Source: Todiramphus chloris collaris (Eukaryota > Chordata > Aves > Coraciiformes > Alcedinidae). Taken from it: DNA of 64,000 bases. Position 1 is the stretch's first letter. The number at the start of each line of letters is the position of its first letter. Of the stretch, positions 1-13,700 are shown in pieces. The position numbers and the translations under genes are program-made. The stretch lies in the NCBI GenBank assembly GCA_025345505.1, contig JANVCC010000167.1:1859405-1923404 (forward strand). Reading direction: 5' to 3'. The notes under the pieces were generated by a model. It searched no databases and was not told where the DNA came from. It saw only the letters and a list, made by a program, of their open reading frames with translations.

Positions 1-1209
1 AAAGTACAGTGAATCCTACATGAAGACCAAGACAGCCAGCCCTGGCAAAATGTTAGCAGACCCCTCTTTTGTTCTTTTTATTAAATGGCAGGGGGAGTTT
101 GGGTTCTGTTGAACTCTGGCTTTGTCAGAACCTGACCACAGATTGAGAGTTGAGTAACTGAGGACAGAGCACCAAGGCGACATGCTTCATGAGCTTTCCT
201 CTTAGATTTCCTCTTCTGAAGAGGAACGCTTCCAAGAAGTATCAATTTTTTTGTCTACTGGATAATTTTAAGATCTGTGCTGGCTTCTTTCTCAGTTTGG
301 ATTTGGTGGTAAATAAGGAAATAGCGGGCTGGAAAAGGCCGTGCAAATTATTACGCGTGAAGTCAGGAGTGGCAAACCGTGCCAATTACAATTTCTTTCC
401 ATTTAAAGTAGAGTAACTAACAGTGAAACATTCCAGATGGCTAAACAGATATCGTAGACAAAACCTGCTCTCTCTGGGTAAACAGGCGCAAACTGACGAC
501 TTCTTTGGGTATTTAGGGAAAACAAATGTCCGACAGCCGTGCTGGCAGAAGGGTGGTGTTCATCTGACCTTTTTTTCTTGAGAACATCTGTTATGCCTGC
601 AAGTCAGTTGGATACTGCTAAGAATGGCCATTTTTCTGTGTTTATTACTTAAGCCATATCTCTGCTTGTCGCTCCAAGATAATCCAGTTGTAATCCTTGA
701 AACCTCTCAAGTCAGAGGTGGATTTCATTTGTTTTGGTTTTGGGGGTGAGTTTCTTCTTTTTTTTCTACCCCACTTGGAAACTTATTCATGATGACTTAG
801 AAAAGAGTTTGCTTCTTTTCGAAGCTTTAATGTAATGAGCACCAGTATTTTTATTAAAAAAGAAGGCAGTCAAATTTCTCTGCTACCAAGATTTTGATTC
901 CTTGGGTCAGTAAACCCTTTTCAGACCTCATGTGAAAAGGCCTAAATAGGTTCATGTTCTGCAGTTGTGTCTTGACTCTTGGCAGGATCAGAGAGTTGCA
1001 GTTTGCTCTCCAGAAATGACCAATTAACAAGCTGTTAGAACTCATCATTTGCAGACTTCTGTGTTTAACTGCGTAGATCTGGATACACATTTCCTCTGAT
1101 ACTGGAAAAAAAAAGAGAAATTCTTGGCCTTGTAGAACACGCGTTACACTAAAGACATAATATTGTGTCTATGGATTGTGAAGGCCCTTTTCTAACTTTT
1201 TATACTCAT

Positions 1210-1325
1210 CACAGCATCATTTAGGTTGGAAAAGACCCTTGGGATCATCGTGTCCAACCATTAACCCTACTCTACAAGTTCACCCCTAGACCATATCCCC
1301 CAACACCACATCTCAGCGATGCTTC
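1210..1325 (-). mobile_element. CR1 LINE fragment, 3' tail, antisense
   Basis: The stretch beginning with CATCATTTAGGTTGGAAAAG is the reverse complement of a typical CR1 3' end, followed by the usual sequence about fixed positions in the tail. It is 5'-truncated to about 115 bp, diverged, and lacks coding capacity. Confidence 0.8.
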
Positions 1326-3494
1326 TTTTGTGTACCAAACAAAAAGGTACTGCTTATATTCAGAGCTATGAAAGGGTAATTACTGGCGTGCTTTTAAACC
1401 TGGAAAAACTTCAGTCACAACCCTACACAGGATTTGTCTTTGGTAATACTCAAATGCAAATTCCTTCCTAAGTCAATAAAATCACTGAGCTTGTTTTAGA
1501 GACAAGCTGTCCGTACAAACCTCATCAAAAGTCAACTTCAGATGCTCAACAAAAAGCCAAGACATTTGACAAGAACTCGCTTTCTATCTACAAAGACATA
1601 AATTTAATGGCAGTATTCGACAGTTGGGGATGTGGTGTGATTAAATCTTACCTATTTGTGTGGTGGGTTTGGGTTGTTATTGTTTAGTTTGGTTTGGGTT
1701 TTTGTTTGTTCGTTGTTGGGGTTTTTTCTCCGTCTTATAATGGAGCACAGGGAAATTGTGGGTTTTTTTTTCATTGGGCCTTTGAATTTTTATGCTAATA
1801 TCTGTGTGAGTTATCCCTGCCATGGTGGAGACACATCTCAGTTTTTCTTGGCAGGCTGTAGTAGTTTCCTCAGAACAGTGTTTCATGATTTGGTAGTAAC
1901 TGTGCCAGCACCCTAAGCAGTCTCTGAACATTGCCATTGTACTTATATGTTCAACTACAGTTTCAACTCTCTTATTTCTCTGCTATGGGTGTAACAGCTT
2001 CATTTTTCTTACTTCAAGGTTAAAACTGAGTGAAATTACCTCGTGTATTTAAGTCTTTGCTGTAGAACAGCAATAAAAATTTGCAGGCGACAGCGATAAC
2101 CATATCTATGAGGATTAGTGCGTGGTGTCTCTTGCCATGGGCTAATCTAGTCTGCTTTAGAAGATGATGGGGTCAGGGTTGAGATAGCTCCATGTACTTG
2201 GTTTTTTATCTGCCAGATTATCCACAAATAAATCCAATTTTGTGTCTGAATCGATAAAAACAAACAAACCACACGCACAAAACCCCCCAACAAACCACCC
2301 CAATAACTGTGCTAGTACTATTCTAAAATATATATTCAAACATCTATTTCTAGCATAGTGTCAGTTCTGAAATAAACCTTTTTGGGGAGCAAGTGCATCT
2401 GGCTCAGAGCTGAGAAAAGGTAGATGGCTGAAAGAAGGGACAGGGACAGCTGGAATCTTGGTAGAATGAATGTGGCTACTCATGGGTACTTTGGCCACTG
2501 ATGCTGGAGGGGAAGCAACACTTTATTTCATGTATTTTTCCAAAGCCATACCCTGGATGCAATTGGTTCCTCTGTGATTGTGCAAATATTTCAGCAGTAT
2601 GCCCTGGAGTGTTGGGCTCACCACGGTAATCTGGACCTATTGCAAAGAGAAGAATAGAGCAGGGAAGGTTAGTTCAGGTGATCCCTCTGGTACCTTGTAC
2701 ATGAGAAATCCCAAGGACTGAACAGTTTCACACCACAGAACCTAAAGGTAAGCACATAAAGTTGTCCTCCATGGACAAAACAGGGACCCTGCTTTAACCC
2801 AGAGCTGGGCTTTCTCTTTCACTCTTCACAGCTTGCCATATTTCAGCAGTTGAGGGTGTGCAAGCCCTTGATTTGGTACCTTGTAGTGGTTCTTCTATGT
2901 TGGCTAAAATGACCTTCTAAAATGGGTTTCTAACTCAGTCCAGTGTCTTCTGCATCTCCCCCACGCCAAATGACACACTGACAGCTCCCATGATTTAATG
3001 CCTTAGAATATAGAAACACTTGATATCCAGGGAGGTTCAAAGTGGTTTTCTTAGTAATGGGCAATCCTGCAACCTGGAAGGTCATTCCCCGGTCACAATA
3101 TGAAGTAGTTGTGGGGACAATCTGTGATACCTGTGCAGAAGGTTAGAACATTGAAGAAAGAGAAAGCAAAACAGTTCATCACAGGACTGGAACATTTTAA
3201 CCTCCCCAAACTGTTGAAATCCACCTTGAAGTGGCTTTTTTTTGATCATATGTGTGCTAGTCTGTGTACATCACTGGCTTATGCACCTTTTAAATTCAGT
3301 TTCATTGGCTCTTATTTAACTGATTTCAGTCAACATTTTATTGCATACTTGCACCATTCTCTGTGTGTATTTGTCTCAGTATGTACTCTTTAATGCTAGA
3401 TTTATTTATTGTTTACCATCCCTCTATACTGTTTAGCTAATCCCTACTACCTCCAAAAACAACATTGACAGTTGCTGTTTATACCCTCTGAATA

Positions 3495-3665
3495 TTGTGG
3501 CTTTGGTTTGGTTCTGGGGTTTGGTTCTGTTTGTTTGTTTTTGTTGTTGTTGTTGTTTCTTTGGGCTTTTTTTTTGAGAGGGTTGTGGGGTTTCTTTTGT
3601 TGTTGTTGTTGTTGTTTGGGTTTGTTTTGTGTTTGTTGATTTTTTTGAGGGGAGGAGGGAGGGGG
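3495..3665. repeat. T/G-rich low-complexity tract with (TTG)n
   Basis: Almost no A or C on the plus strand for ~170 bp, with two perfect (TTG)5-6 runs near 3542-3558 and 3598-3616, ending in a G-rich stretch. The apparent Val/Leu/Phe-rich and Asn/Lys-rich reading frames on the two strands are artefacts of composition. Confidence 0.85.
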
Positions 3666-6600
3666 ATGTGGGATTTTTCTCCCCCTTTCTTTCTCTTCCT
3701 CCTCATTTCACTGATTTACTCAAGCTGTGAAAATGCTTTTCAGTTCTTTAGGCATTTTTTTCCCTAAGAGATCTGCTGAAAGACTATCATTATTTTGTCT
3801 TCAGACCACTTTGGGAGACCAAACTGATAAACATTCATCATCATCATCACATTTAACCTTTGCAGAAAACCACATCAGTGGCTGGTGCTTGGCCTCTGAC
3901 AATGCCTGCCTTTATTCTTTCCAAAATTCCATTGCTCTGCAAACTCTGCTTTTATTGTTCATTTTTATTGCAGTTTACCTCTATCACATCAGCAGAACTA
4001 ATTTTATGTTTGTCTTAAATACACAAGTATTACTCATTCAAGTGCATTTTGGGTATGTTGCTGATGGTAGTTAAAGGAACCTTCTTTTCGTCTATGGAGG
4101 AGCCTTTTGGGTTCCTCCCACAATGAAGTCTGAAGTTTTCCTGATAGTGTTCCTTGTAGTGTCTGCTTCTCTGACAAGGATCTTTCTTGCTAAAATAAGT
4201 GGACTTAGGGGCTGCTTTTGGACTTGTTTTGTGTGCTAGTTTTCTTATGCTGACAAGGGAGTACGTTGGAAGTGATCTCACATGTTGTGACTACGTGTGT
4301 CTTGTTTTCATTTTATATATATATTCTTCTGTGTGTGACGTTGCTTTACAAGGTGATGCTGTCTTGAGCTTAGCTCTGAAAGGGAAGCAGTGAACTGACT
4401 CATTAGGAGTCAGTTCTGATCAACACCTTCTACATCTTGTCACTTTTGGTTAGCTTTCCACTAAATTTGATGCTCTACCAGATCCTATGCAAGGTGAGTG
4501 TAGTGCAACAAAGTTCCTTCCTTGCCAAGAGATCCTAGAAAGCCCGTTCTGTTATCAGCTGGGTTAGTGAGGCTCATTGCTGGCACAGCACTCTGTTTAT
4601 CTTTGGATGAGGAGCTCTCCCTTTCTGCACGCCCAAAGCCATCGGCCACTTCATAGCCGTGGCTTGTGACGGCAGCGCTGCACGGCCCCCGAGGACTGAA
4701 GGAAGACTTCTGCCATTCCTTTTTTGTTTCTTCTCTCTTACTATCTCGGCAGTTGGAATGATTCTTATTCTTTAACTTCAGATACCTGCTGTGTTTTGGG
4801 GTGTTCCCAAAGTAGTAGAAGAGACTTCTTGAAGGCTCCAGTAGAGAAGGGGTCCCCTACTTCAGCTTGCTCCACACTGATCTTTCACTCTAGGTTAAAA
4901 ACAAGCTGTACAAAAGTCTGGTGACACTTTTCCATGCTGTTTACGGTACTGGGACATCTACCTAAAAGCTTCATGGACTGAATTTGCCCTTCGTGCTATT
5001 GCTGGAGGCAGTAATGTTGATTGCCAGCAAAAAGCAGCAATGCATTACAATCTGAATGGGTTTAATCCCATTACTTTCCATCTGCTGCCTTTCTGAAGTC
5101 CAGGATGCAAAGCATTTCTGTCATCCCTTATGCATGAAACGAGTTCTGGGGTTTCATTCTACCAAGCCTCTAGCAGATATGGACTGAACCTGTACTGAAA
5201 ACTCTGCCTGCTGTGTGTTAACCATGTAACCACATAATTGTGCTTGTACTTCTGCATACATCCTTGCACAGTTGTCACTGTATGTGTGCTTCCGTGTTAT
5301 TTTCTAGTTTTTCTCTTCCCTCTCTTACCATTTCCACTAGCTAGCACATCCCAGTTGTAGATACAGTGGTTTGTTCTGCACCAGTTGCAGGGCTAAAGGC
5401 ATATGGATGGGGCACACAGAGGGTGTTAGATTAAAGAGAAGACTTGAGCATTTGAGAACCAGGGAAAGGTGCACCAAATAAATCCAGACTAGTGCTGATG
5501 ACAGAAATTAATCTTAAACGATAGTGCTATCGAAGTCGCTCAGAGCACATGACAAGAAAACTTCTTCCTGCACTTAAAATGCTGTCTTGTGTTTTAGGTA
5601 GTGCTTAATTAAGACTGACAGTTTTGAAGCTACTATTTATAGTATTCAACTGCTGTGCCATTTGGGATGCCAGCAGCGTGACAACTTGTTCAGGAGCATG
5701 TATTTAACCCCTGAGCCTCACTTTCAAAGGTCACCAGTAGAGCCCCTTTTCCACGGGTGGCTTTTGGGGACTGTGCCCAAAGGAGGCTGTGCACACCCAG
5801 TTTGGTACCTGTTGTACCTGTTTAGAGTCAGAGACTGATGGCCCATCCAGCACTGGAAAACCAGTGGTCTGGACAAAAACCTGTCATGAGACTAAGGCTG
5901 CAAAACAAAAACATGGGAAAACAGCCGTTGCACCAAGGAACCAAACAGAGACTTTTACCTTAAACCTGTCTGTCTTGATCTTTTTATCTAGGATTGTGGC
6001 TATAAAAGGGTTTCTGAGCTTTAGGGAAAAATCCTTTTTGCATGGAAGGGAACTGACACCAGCACGGGTGAAATTAAATCCCCCTGAGTGAGACCTTTTT
6101 CCACGTGCTGGAGAATCGAGGAATAATAAGAGAAGTGAGAGAACAAGAGAAATCTGACCTCCTACTCACAGCCAAACCAACAGAGAGATGGGACCAGGCT
6201 GTGCAGGGCTTGATCCTGGCTCGTCTTGAAAATCTCCAAGGCTGGGGAGAGCACAACCTGTCTGGGGCTTGTTTCAGTGCATCTTTGCCCTTAGAATGGG
6301 GAGAAATCTCTCCTCCAACTCAGTCTGAACCTTCCACACGTGATCTAATGAGAGTTGTGCAGAGAAGGGGTAGTTACTTCATCTACCAGCTCACCTCCTG
6401 TTAATAACTGCTTCTTTACACGTTGATTTTTTTAGTCTGTTGATTCACTGATGACTTTGGCTCTGCATGGTGGTAGTCTCTCTTGGGAAAATTTAATGTT
6501 AGGAGTGCAAAGCAAACAACTGTAGACATCTTCTAGGGTCATCTGCTTCACAGGTTTGCTGGTCCAGCACCTTGTACAGTCTGGTGCTCCAGAAAACTAT

Positions 6601-7679
6601 CTTTTTGGTGTAGTCAATGCTAGAAGTTTGATAAGTACTTTGCCATTTAATGCGTTTCCTTTAGAACAGAGTCCTTCACAGGTATGTGCTGGGGAATCTT
6701 GACAGCAAATGAAGCAACCAAATCAAGATAAAAATTGGGTTTTTCCTCAGTTGTTGATTTTTTTCCCTCTGTTAGTAATTCCTTCGTGATTCCTTTTTTT
6801 AAGCAATATTATGCCCCTTCCTCCTCTGTTCTAGTTGACAGTAAAAGCACTGAAGATGATTGATATGCAGTTATTAATGAAAAATGGGTTTAGATTTCTC
6901 TTAAGGGTAATGGGCACTCATCACGAGCATTATGGATTTCTTACCGTGTATGCAGACAGCGGTGAAATAGGATTGCATTTTCCCTTGGTTTATTTATTGG
7001 GGCTGATAACTTGTTTACTAGGCTGAATATTTATCCTTTGGCTCTGACGGATACAGAATAGCATCTGATTCCAGAAATGTTCCCTGGATCATAAGAATTA
7101 GCCATAAGTTGTTCTTAATGTTTTCATTTTCCAAAATGTGTAGGATGGAGATGTGGTAACTGTTGATCTTAGTCGTATTTTTAGCTTTTATTGATATTCT
7201 TTATTCCTTCTGTCTTTCTGCACCTCTTCTTCCCTCCAGTCATTTCCCGTAATCCTCTGTACTGGATTTTTCAGTGCAATGCTTTTTTTAATAGAGAAAT
7301 TGAGTATCAGCTTCTCCCCCTGAGACCACTAAATTGCTCTGACTTCACGTCTCTGGAAAAGAGATGTATGTGAGAAAGCCAGAACACTTCAACAGAAGTT
7401 GCTGCAGGTTGCTGGAACCTGTCTGCTGGTTTAAAGGATGATGCATGACCTAAAAACATACTTTTTGCAGCCTTGCTTGTAGTGTCAAAGCTGAGTGTGT
7501 GTGAAAGACTGGAATGTGTGTCTGGAGAGTGTAGGCTTAAGCCTGGTCCTTTTTCCACGTAGGGCTGCAGAGGTGAATTTGTGCTTAGCGCCTGGGACTG
7601 CTGAGAGGATGTGTTCCCTTCTGCAGACTATCAGACTGAATTCTTACTGCATTTATTTTTTTTCCCTGCCCCCCTACAG

Positions 7680-7789
7680 AGGCTGCAAGTCGTGCCATAG
7701 TCCAGTTTCTGGAGGTCAATCAAAGTGAAGAAGCAAGCAGAGGTTGGATGCTGCTTACCACAATCAATTTACTAGCTTCATCAGGACAG
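7680..7789 (+). CDS. WDFY3: WDFY3 exon (1st in window)
   Basis: 110 bp, acceptor CCCCTACAG, donor CAG|gttagt. It begins with two bases completing a Glu codon and encodes [20 protein letters not shown] and then a Trp-Met-Leu-Leu helix, ending at a Gln codon. It differs from human mainly by Val for Ile in FLEINQ. It is part of the N-terminal helical solenoid. Confidence 0.96.
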
Positions 7790-10700
7790 GTTAGTCTGAA
7801 ATGGCAAAGGCTGAAAGCGAATGGTGGGGTGGGAGAGACAAAAGCAGTAAACCAATGAACTGCACGAACATGCATTAAAAGACGTTGTGACTACGTTCTG
7901 CTTTCTATGCTGAGGTCCTTTTTCTGTTACATTGCCACTGAACTTCTGCTTTATCTCTTTGTGGTTTCAGTTGCCTAAAAACTAATCGTGGTTTTGGAGC
8001 TTTAATTCAGAATGTTCATTAGAACTTTGCACTCAACTTCTGTAGTTCCCCAGAGGCATCTCTTTCACGCTGCTGCTTAGTGCCCCACAAGGTGCATGTC
8101 ACATGCAGCACTGAAATCACTTAGATTTTGATCTTGGGCTCCCCTTTCCAGGAGGGCAGCAGCAATTGTGAAAAGCAAAGCCAGCAGCAGTGATGAGCTG
8201 GCGGCATTGGGAATCTTTCCTGCTTCTGCTTTTGGTGCTGCCCTCCATCAGAGAGTTGTGTGGTTTGTTCCTTCTGCTTTAATTGCCTTTATAATTCAGC
8301 GCATCATCTTACCTGTGTTTAGTGTGTCACCAGCCTCTACCCTGATTTGTCTTTCCTTCTGACTGATGCTTTCATGTTTTCCTACTTACACCTTCTGTCC
8401 AAGTGAGAGCATAAACCTGAATCATCCTCCTTCCACTCTGATTTCAACTACTACAAAGAATGGATAGCTAATGAGGGCTTGGCTAAAGGTCTTGTAATTA
8501 ACTTGGAAGCTTCAGTTGGCAGAGACTGTCAGTTTTAGTTTCTGTCCCATGAAGTGACTGCTCTGTACTGTGGCTGTTAGGTGCTGTTGTCGTGCTGATA
8601 AATGATGATCCTATTTTTAAGGTTAGTGCTTAGGCAGGCGTTCAGGAATAGCTGGTGAGTTTGTGCTACCACGTGGACACCACACCAAAGGTGTGAGAAA
8701 GAAAACCCAGCAGTTGAGTCAACGTGAGTAGAGGAGGGTGGCTTTTTGCATACAGCAATGTGCTGAACTGTTTGGTTTGTTTGTCTGTTTTCTTTTTCCC
8801 CAGAAAACTGTGGACTGCATGACTACAATGTCAGTGCCTTCCACGCTTGTTAAGTGTCTCTATCTGTTTTTTGACCTTCCACATGTGCCTGAGGTAGTTG
8901 GAGGAGCACAGAATGAACTACCTCTCGCAGAGCGCAGAGCGCTGCTACAGAAAGTCTTTGTACAGGTAAGAAATAGGTCATGGACTTCGCAAGAGAAACG
9001 GAAAAGCTTCATGTAAGACAAGTCCAGAAACTTTTCCCTTGAACTGCATTTTGCTCTTCCTTGATTCCTCATAAACTGGTGGCTTTGAGTAAGATGGATT
9101 TTCCTGCAAGCACTGTTGAGTTACATTTCCACTCCCCCTGTGGTTTTTGTCCTTGGCAAAATCCAAGTTTTTTTGTCCTTGGCAAATATCTCCTCCACAA
9201 AAACAATTGCAACAGTTCCACACAGCAACATGTTGATTGTTACTCTGCTGCAATCTAACTGGTCCTGGTCTTTGATATCTGTGGCCATTAGTGCCACAGC
9301 AAACATATTAAGCATAGTAGACATTCTAACAGGTTTTACTAATGTCTATTTAGTATTAATAATAATCTATGAATTAATATATACTATTTTCCCTTGAATT
9401 ATGGTAATAAACTATGAATATGGAAATAAACTCTTTAAATATGGGAACCTTCCAAGCTTGCAGTTACTATTAAAATGATCCCCTAGGTTTCCCAAGACGA
9501 CCAGGGACTCCATCTGACCTGCTCCTGCTTTTTGAAGTTTCAGTTGAAGATCTTGCAGAGAAATTCCCATACGTTCCTCTGATGAAACTTTTAGGAGCTG
9601 ACAGTTCCTGTTAGAAAGGGGTCAGTGGTCATATTGCCAGTTCCCACGTGCAAACTGTATTCATCTCAGTAGGGTTATTGTAGCCCCGTGAGCAAAACCA
9701 TGGAGATCTTTCAGAAATTGCATCATTAAGGTTTGTAATTATAACATGTGAGAGGAATTTCAGTACCTGTGGTACAGCAATAAATACGAGCCTTACTCAC
9801 ACAATTACTAGCCACACTATCTGCCCAGTAACAGTCACTACAGGAGAATATACCCATTTACCTCTTTTTATTTATTTATTCATTTTATTTATTTATTTTT
9901 GTCTTAGTACTACAGACTTCCTTCCAAAGCAGAAATCATGATGTGCAGTGAGCTATCTTTCAGTAAGTGCTTTGCTGTCTTTCAATCAGCAGAGTTACCA
10001 ACTGGAGTCCCCCTCAACACGCTATGGTTCAGCTCTTTTCTGTCCCTCTTCAAGGGCCTTAAAGTGCTGCTCTCAAATGAGCTGGCTGGAATGGGTGAGG
10101 TTTCACACACCTTCCAAACCTCCTCCTCCAGAGGCAGGCAGCTTTGCAAAGTCTTCCTCCAGTTTTCTGAGACGGAGCCCTGGCTTTTCCTTCACAAGAC
10201 AGAAAATTCACATCAGGTGTCCTCAGAACATGCAGAAAAAGGGAGCACAACGTAGTAACTTTGGTTGTGTGGCTGCGTTTTGTCTTGTTTATGGTAACCT
10301 GGGAATTTCAGTCCAGATACCAGTTAGGTCTACAGGTCCAGGTAAATCTAGAGTGTTTCTGTAGCCCTTCCTGCCACACTGTTTTGTCTGGTTTCATTTG
10401 GCCGAGATGTTATGGATGCTGCTCTGCCAACAGCCCATTAATAATCTTCTTCCTGCATTAGGAAGGGATACAAAAGTTTGCTTTGCAGAGCCTCTGCCCC
10501 ACTGCAGCACTTAGACCCATAACTTGGGTAACTGGCAGATTCTCCAAGAACAGTCTAACCTGGTATCCATACCGAGTATACTGGGTCAGCCTAAGAGATT
10601 TAAACTGTGCTGCTCGTCTTTTGCTAGCCTTTTTAAACTGAGCTGGGACAAGAAGACTGGGGAGGGACTTTTTAGGCTGTGGGGCAGTGATAGGACTGGA

Positions 10701-13700
10701 GGGAATGGATTAAAGCTAAAGATAGGTCGATTCAGGTTGGACATGAGGAAGAATTTCTTCCCCATGAGGGTGGTGAGACACTGGAACAGGTTGCCCAGAG
10801 AGGTGGTGGAAGCCCCATCCTTGGAAGTGTTTCAGCCCAGGCTGGATGGGGCTGTGAGCAACCTGCTCTAGTGGGAGGTGTCCCTGACCATGGCAGAGGA
10901 GTTGGAATGGGATGGTCTTTAAGGTCCCTTCCAACCCTGACAATTCTATGATTCTATGAAATAACCACATGCTGAATGGCCATGTCTTCAACTTACAGGA
11001 AAGACACAAGGCAAACCTAGCAACGATCGTGGTATTAACGCTAGATGTTTAATGACTTCTTACTCCAGATCCTAGTAAAATTGTGCAGCTATGTGTCCCC
11101 GGCAGAAGAATTAGCTCAAAAAGATGATCTCCAGCTTCTGTTCAGTGCAATAACCTCATGGTGCCCTCCCTATAATCTGCCTTGGAGGAAGAGTGCAGGG
11201 GAAGTGCTAATGACCATATCGCGTCACGGCCTTAGTGTCAACGTGGTGAAATACATCCATGGTATGTATCTTTATCCCACATTATTTACTTTTTTTTTTT
11301 CTTCTCCTGTTGTTTCATAATTTTCTTAGGAAATAGACATGAAAATAATAAATCAAGGAAAGCTTCTGCATTTTTTTTTGTTCTGACATTTCCATATAGG
11401 TAACATTTCATAGTGCTTGTATGGTGAGAGAGGTGTTTGTAGCTGAGCCTGCCTCATCCACATTTCAATTTAACATTGGAGGGTAGAGTTTGCCCTCATG
11501 TTTTGGAGTAGAGTTTCTGGTGACCAAAAGGAAAGGTTTTTGGTAACTTCAGAAACTGCCTGCATTGAACAATATTCACTGGGAAGATGCTTAAGTTGGT
11601 CATTTTTTGCTGCGAGCGTTTATTCTTAACAGGAGTTGGTTGGTTTTGATCCTGTGTTTGATGTAGCAGCAGCAGCCACTTCTAGGGCTTCTAAAGGCCC
11701 CTTGTAGAAGCATGAGGCAAGCTAGCAGTGCCCTGCTTACAGCTGCCTCTCTGGGTACCTCTCTACCTGGCAATAAGAGCACAGAGGCATCTGAGGAAGC
11801 TGCAGGAAGCCGAACCAGCTCCACGTGTTCTGCTGACACAGTCTGAGCTATTAGAAGGCCATGAAAGCTGCTGACCTGTGGTAAACACCAGTGCATTATG
11901 CAAACTGGGGAGAGCTAATTTGGGTGTGCTGGCAGAAGGTTCTTTCTCCCAGACATCTTGCTTTTGCAGGAAGAGTCTGGGTGAGACTGTTACAGCCACC
12001 ACTGGTTTGCAATGTGCTGTCCATTATCACAGGACATCAGGGGTGACATACCCTGATAACAGCAAAACCTGTGTAACAGAAGCACTAGGAAGTGCTGGGA
12101 GGAGCACGGTGCATGGTCACAGAAACCTTTGAGTACAAACCTCCAAGCGCTGGTTGATGGGACAGCCAATTGGTTTGTTCTTCTGTGCTCCAGTCCAACT
12201 TCAATGCGGGGTCCCCATCCCAAGGACGTTGTCCCTAATGACAGGAGGCTGTCTTTGCTTGGCAGAGACCCACACCTGTGCAGAAAGGAGGCATCCTGTC
12301 AGTACTGGTGCTCCTAGGAAGCTTACATGTAGCTTCCTAGAGCCTGTGTGACAACCGAGTGCGGAGATTTTGGGACAGAGCTGGGAAGAGCCTGGCTGGT
12401 GGCTGGGTTTGCAGCCCCTACATTTTCCCTGGGGAGAATTGCCTGACTGACTAGGTAGCTGACTGTTCAGCCAGCCTGCATTTCTTCTGCCAAGCCCTTG
12501 TCTTCCCCACCTTGCCATACAGCTTACGACTGCAGGTTTTCTGCATCCTGAAGGCCAAAATCAAATCATCTCATGGGCTTACCCAAAGGACTGAAGCATC
12601 CAGAATTGTTCCCATTTATCTCCTGGCCTTTTTTGAGACAAATACCATCCCAACTGTTTCAGGCTTGGAAACTGTAGTGTACAGGGGTATTTCTGTAGCT
12701 GGTTACAGATTTTGGTAGCTAATATTAGTACTTTATTCATCATGTGTCTTTACAAGGGACTGGTTACTGTCTGCTTAGCAAGGGCAGCTGCCAAGCTGGT
12801 TCATGACAAAGAATTTGCAAGAGAAAAAAAGAGCTTGCAAAACAGTGTTGGAGAGGAGATTAGCTGCCTGGGAGCAGCTTTGCATACAAAATACTCACGT
12901 TGTGTTAATTTTAAACTGCATAGGTGTTTAGGTATGTAGGATTTGAAGTAGAAAATTTGGTAGAATACGTTACTAACAGTATGTTTATATTTAAACTGTA
13001 GGATCACATCAAGGCATTTGTAGTTTTAAAATTGGAACGACTGTTGAAGCAAACTAATGTGCTTATTTTAGCAATGTACACCTACTGGAATAAAGAGAAA
13101 CCCAGAGTTTCTTCACACCCTGGAAATCAAGGAGTTACCAGGCTCCACAAAACCATGTTAACAGTTTATGAAATACGTCACCCTGCACCCACACACTTCA
13201 GAGAGAATTTCAGTCTCTGTTTTTTCTTGTGCTAGCAGCATGTTTCCCATTCCAGTCAGAAAGATGTGATTGTACAGTATCACTTGGAAGCACAGAATGG
13301 TAACCAGTTAAGTGTTCTCAGATAGATAGGGCTTAAAAGGTGATAGGTATTTTGCCTGCATCTCCAACAGCCTTCTGGTGGGTTGTAGAAGGTGTGAAAA
13401 CCTTCCAAAGTGCAACATATAACTGAGTTTTGACCGTGTCGTTTGGCACATTGCAGCTACCTCTGTTACTGTTTCTCCACGGGCTTGATCTGCAAAGGAG
13501 TGAGACTGTTAGAGCAAAAGATATTCTAGGTTCTTTAAGAAGTGAAATAAAATCCTAAGAAGAAAACCAGTTGGCATTCCCTCTTGCCCGTTGATAAAAG
13601 TAAATGAACCTTATTTAAGGGATAACAGTATCTGTCAAGTGGCTCATCTCACATGCAGGAAAAAAGTTTAGATGTTTTACTGTATGCAGAGAGCATCCTT

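Larger units (their letters stand above)
1..7679 (+). other. Intron (5' part cut by the window)
   Basis: No coding exon was found here; the expected preceding residues of WDFY3 (about 1-101) do not occur in any frame. Contents: an antisense CR1 tail near 1210-1325, an A/C-rich tract around 2255-2305, a T/G-rich tract at 3495-3665 and otherwise unremarkable AT-rich sequence. A strong acceptor (pyrimidine run then CCCCTACAG) closes it at 7679. Confidence 0.85.
8966..11068 (+). other. Intron
   Basis: 2.1 kb. Holds a (TTTA)-rich tract at 9866-9900 and a sense CR1 fragment at 10650-10958. A local near-duplication of a TTTTTGTCCTTGGCAAA motif occurs near 9144-9186. No gene. Confidence 0.85.

Noticed and set aside
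1..7679. Possible upstream WDFY3 coding exons (residues about 1-101)
   Set aside because: I looked for the expected VSRLMVTEIRRRASNKST-type sequence in all frames and did not find it; these exons must lie upstream.
9938..10364. Two overlapping plus-strand frames of 105 and 138 codons
   Set aside because: No domain, no similarity I recognise, no supporting splice sites, and both frames open over the same bases; probably chance.
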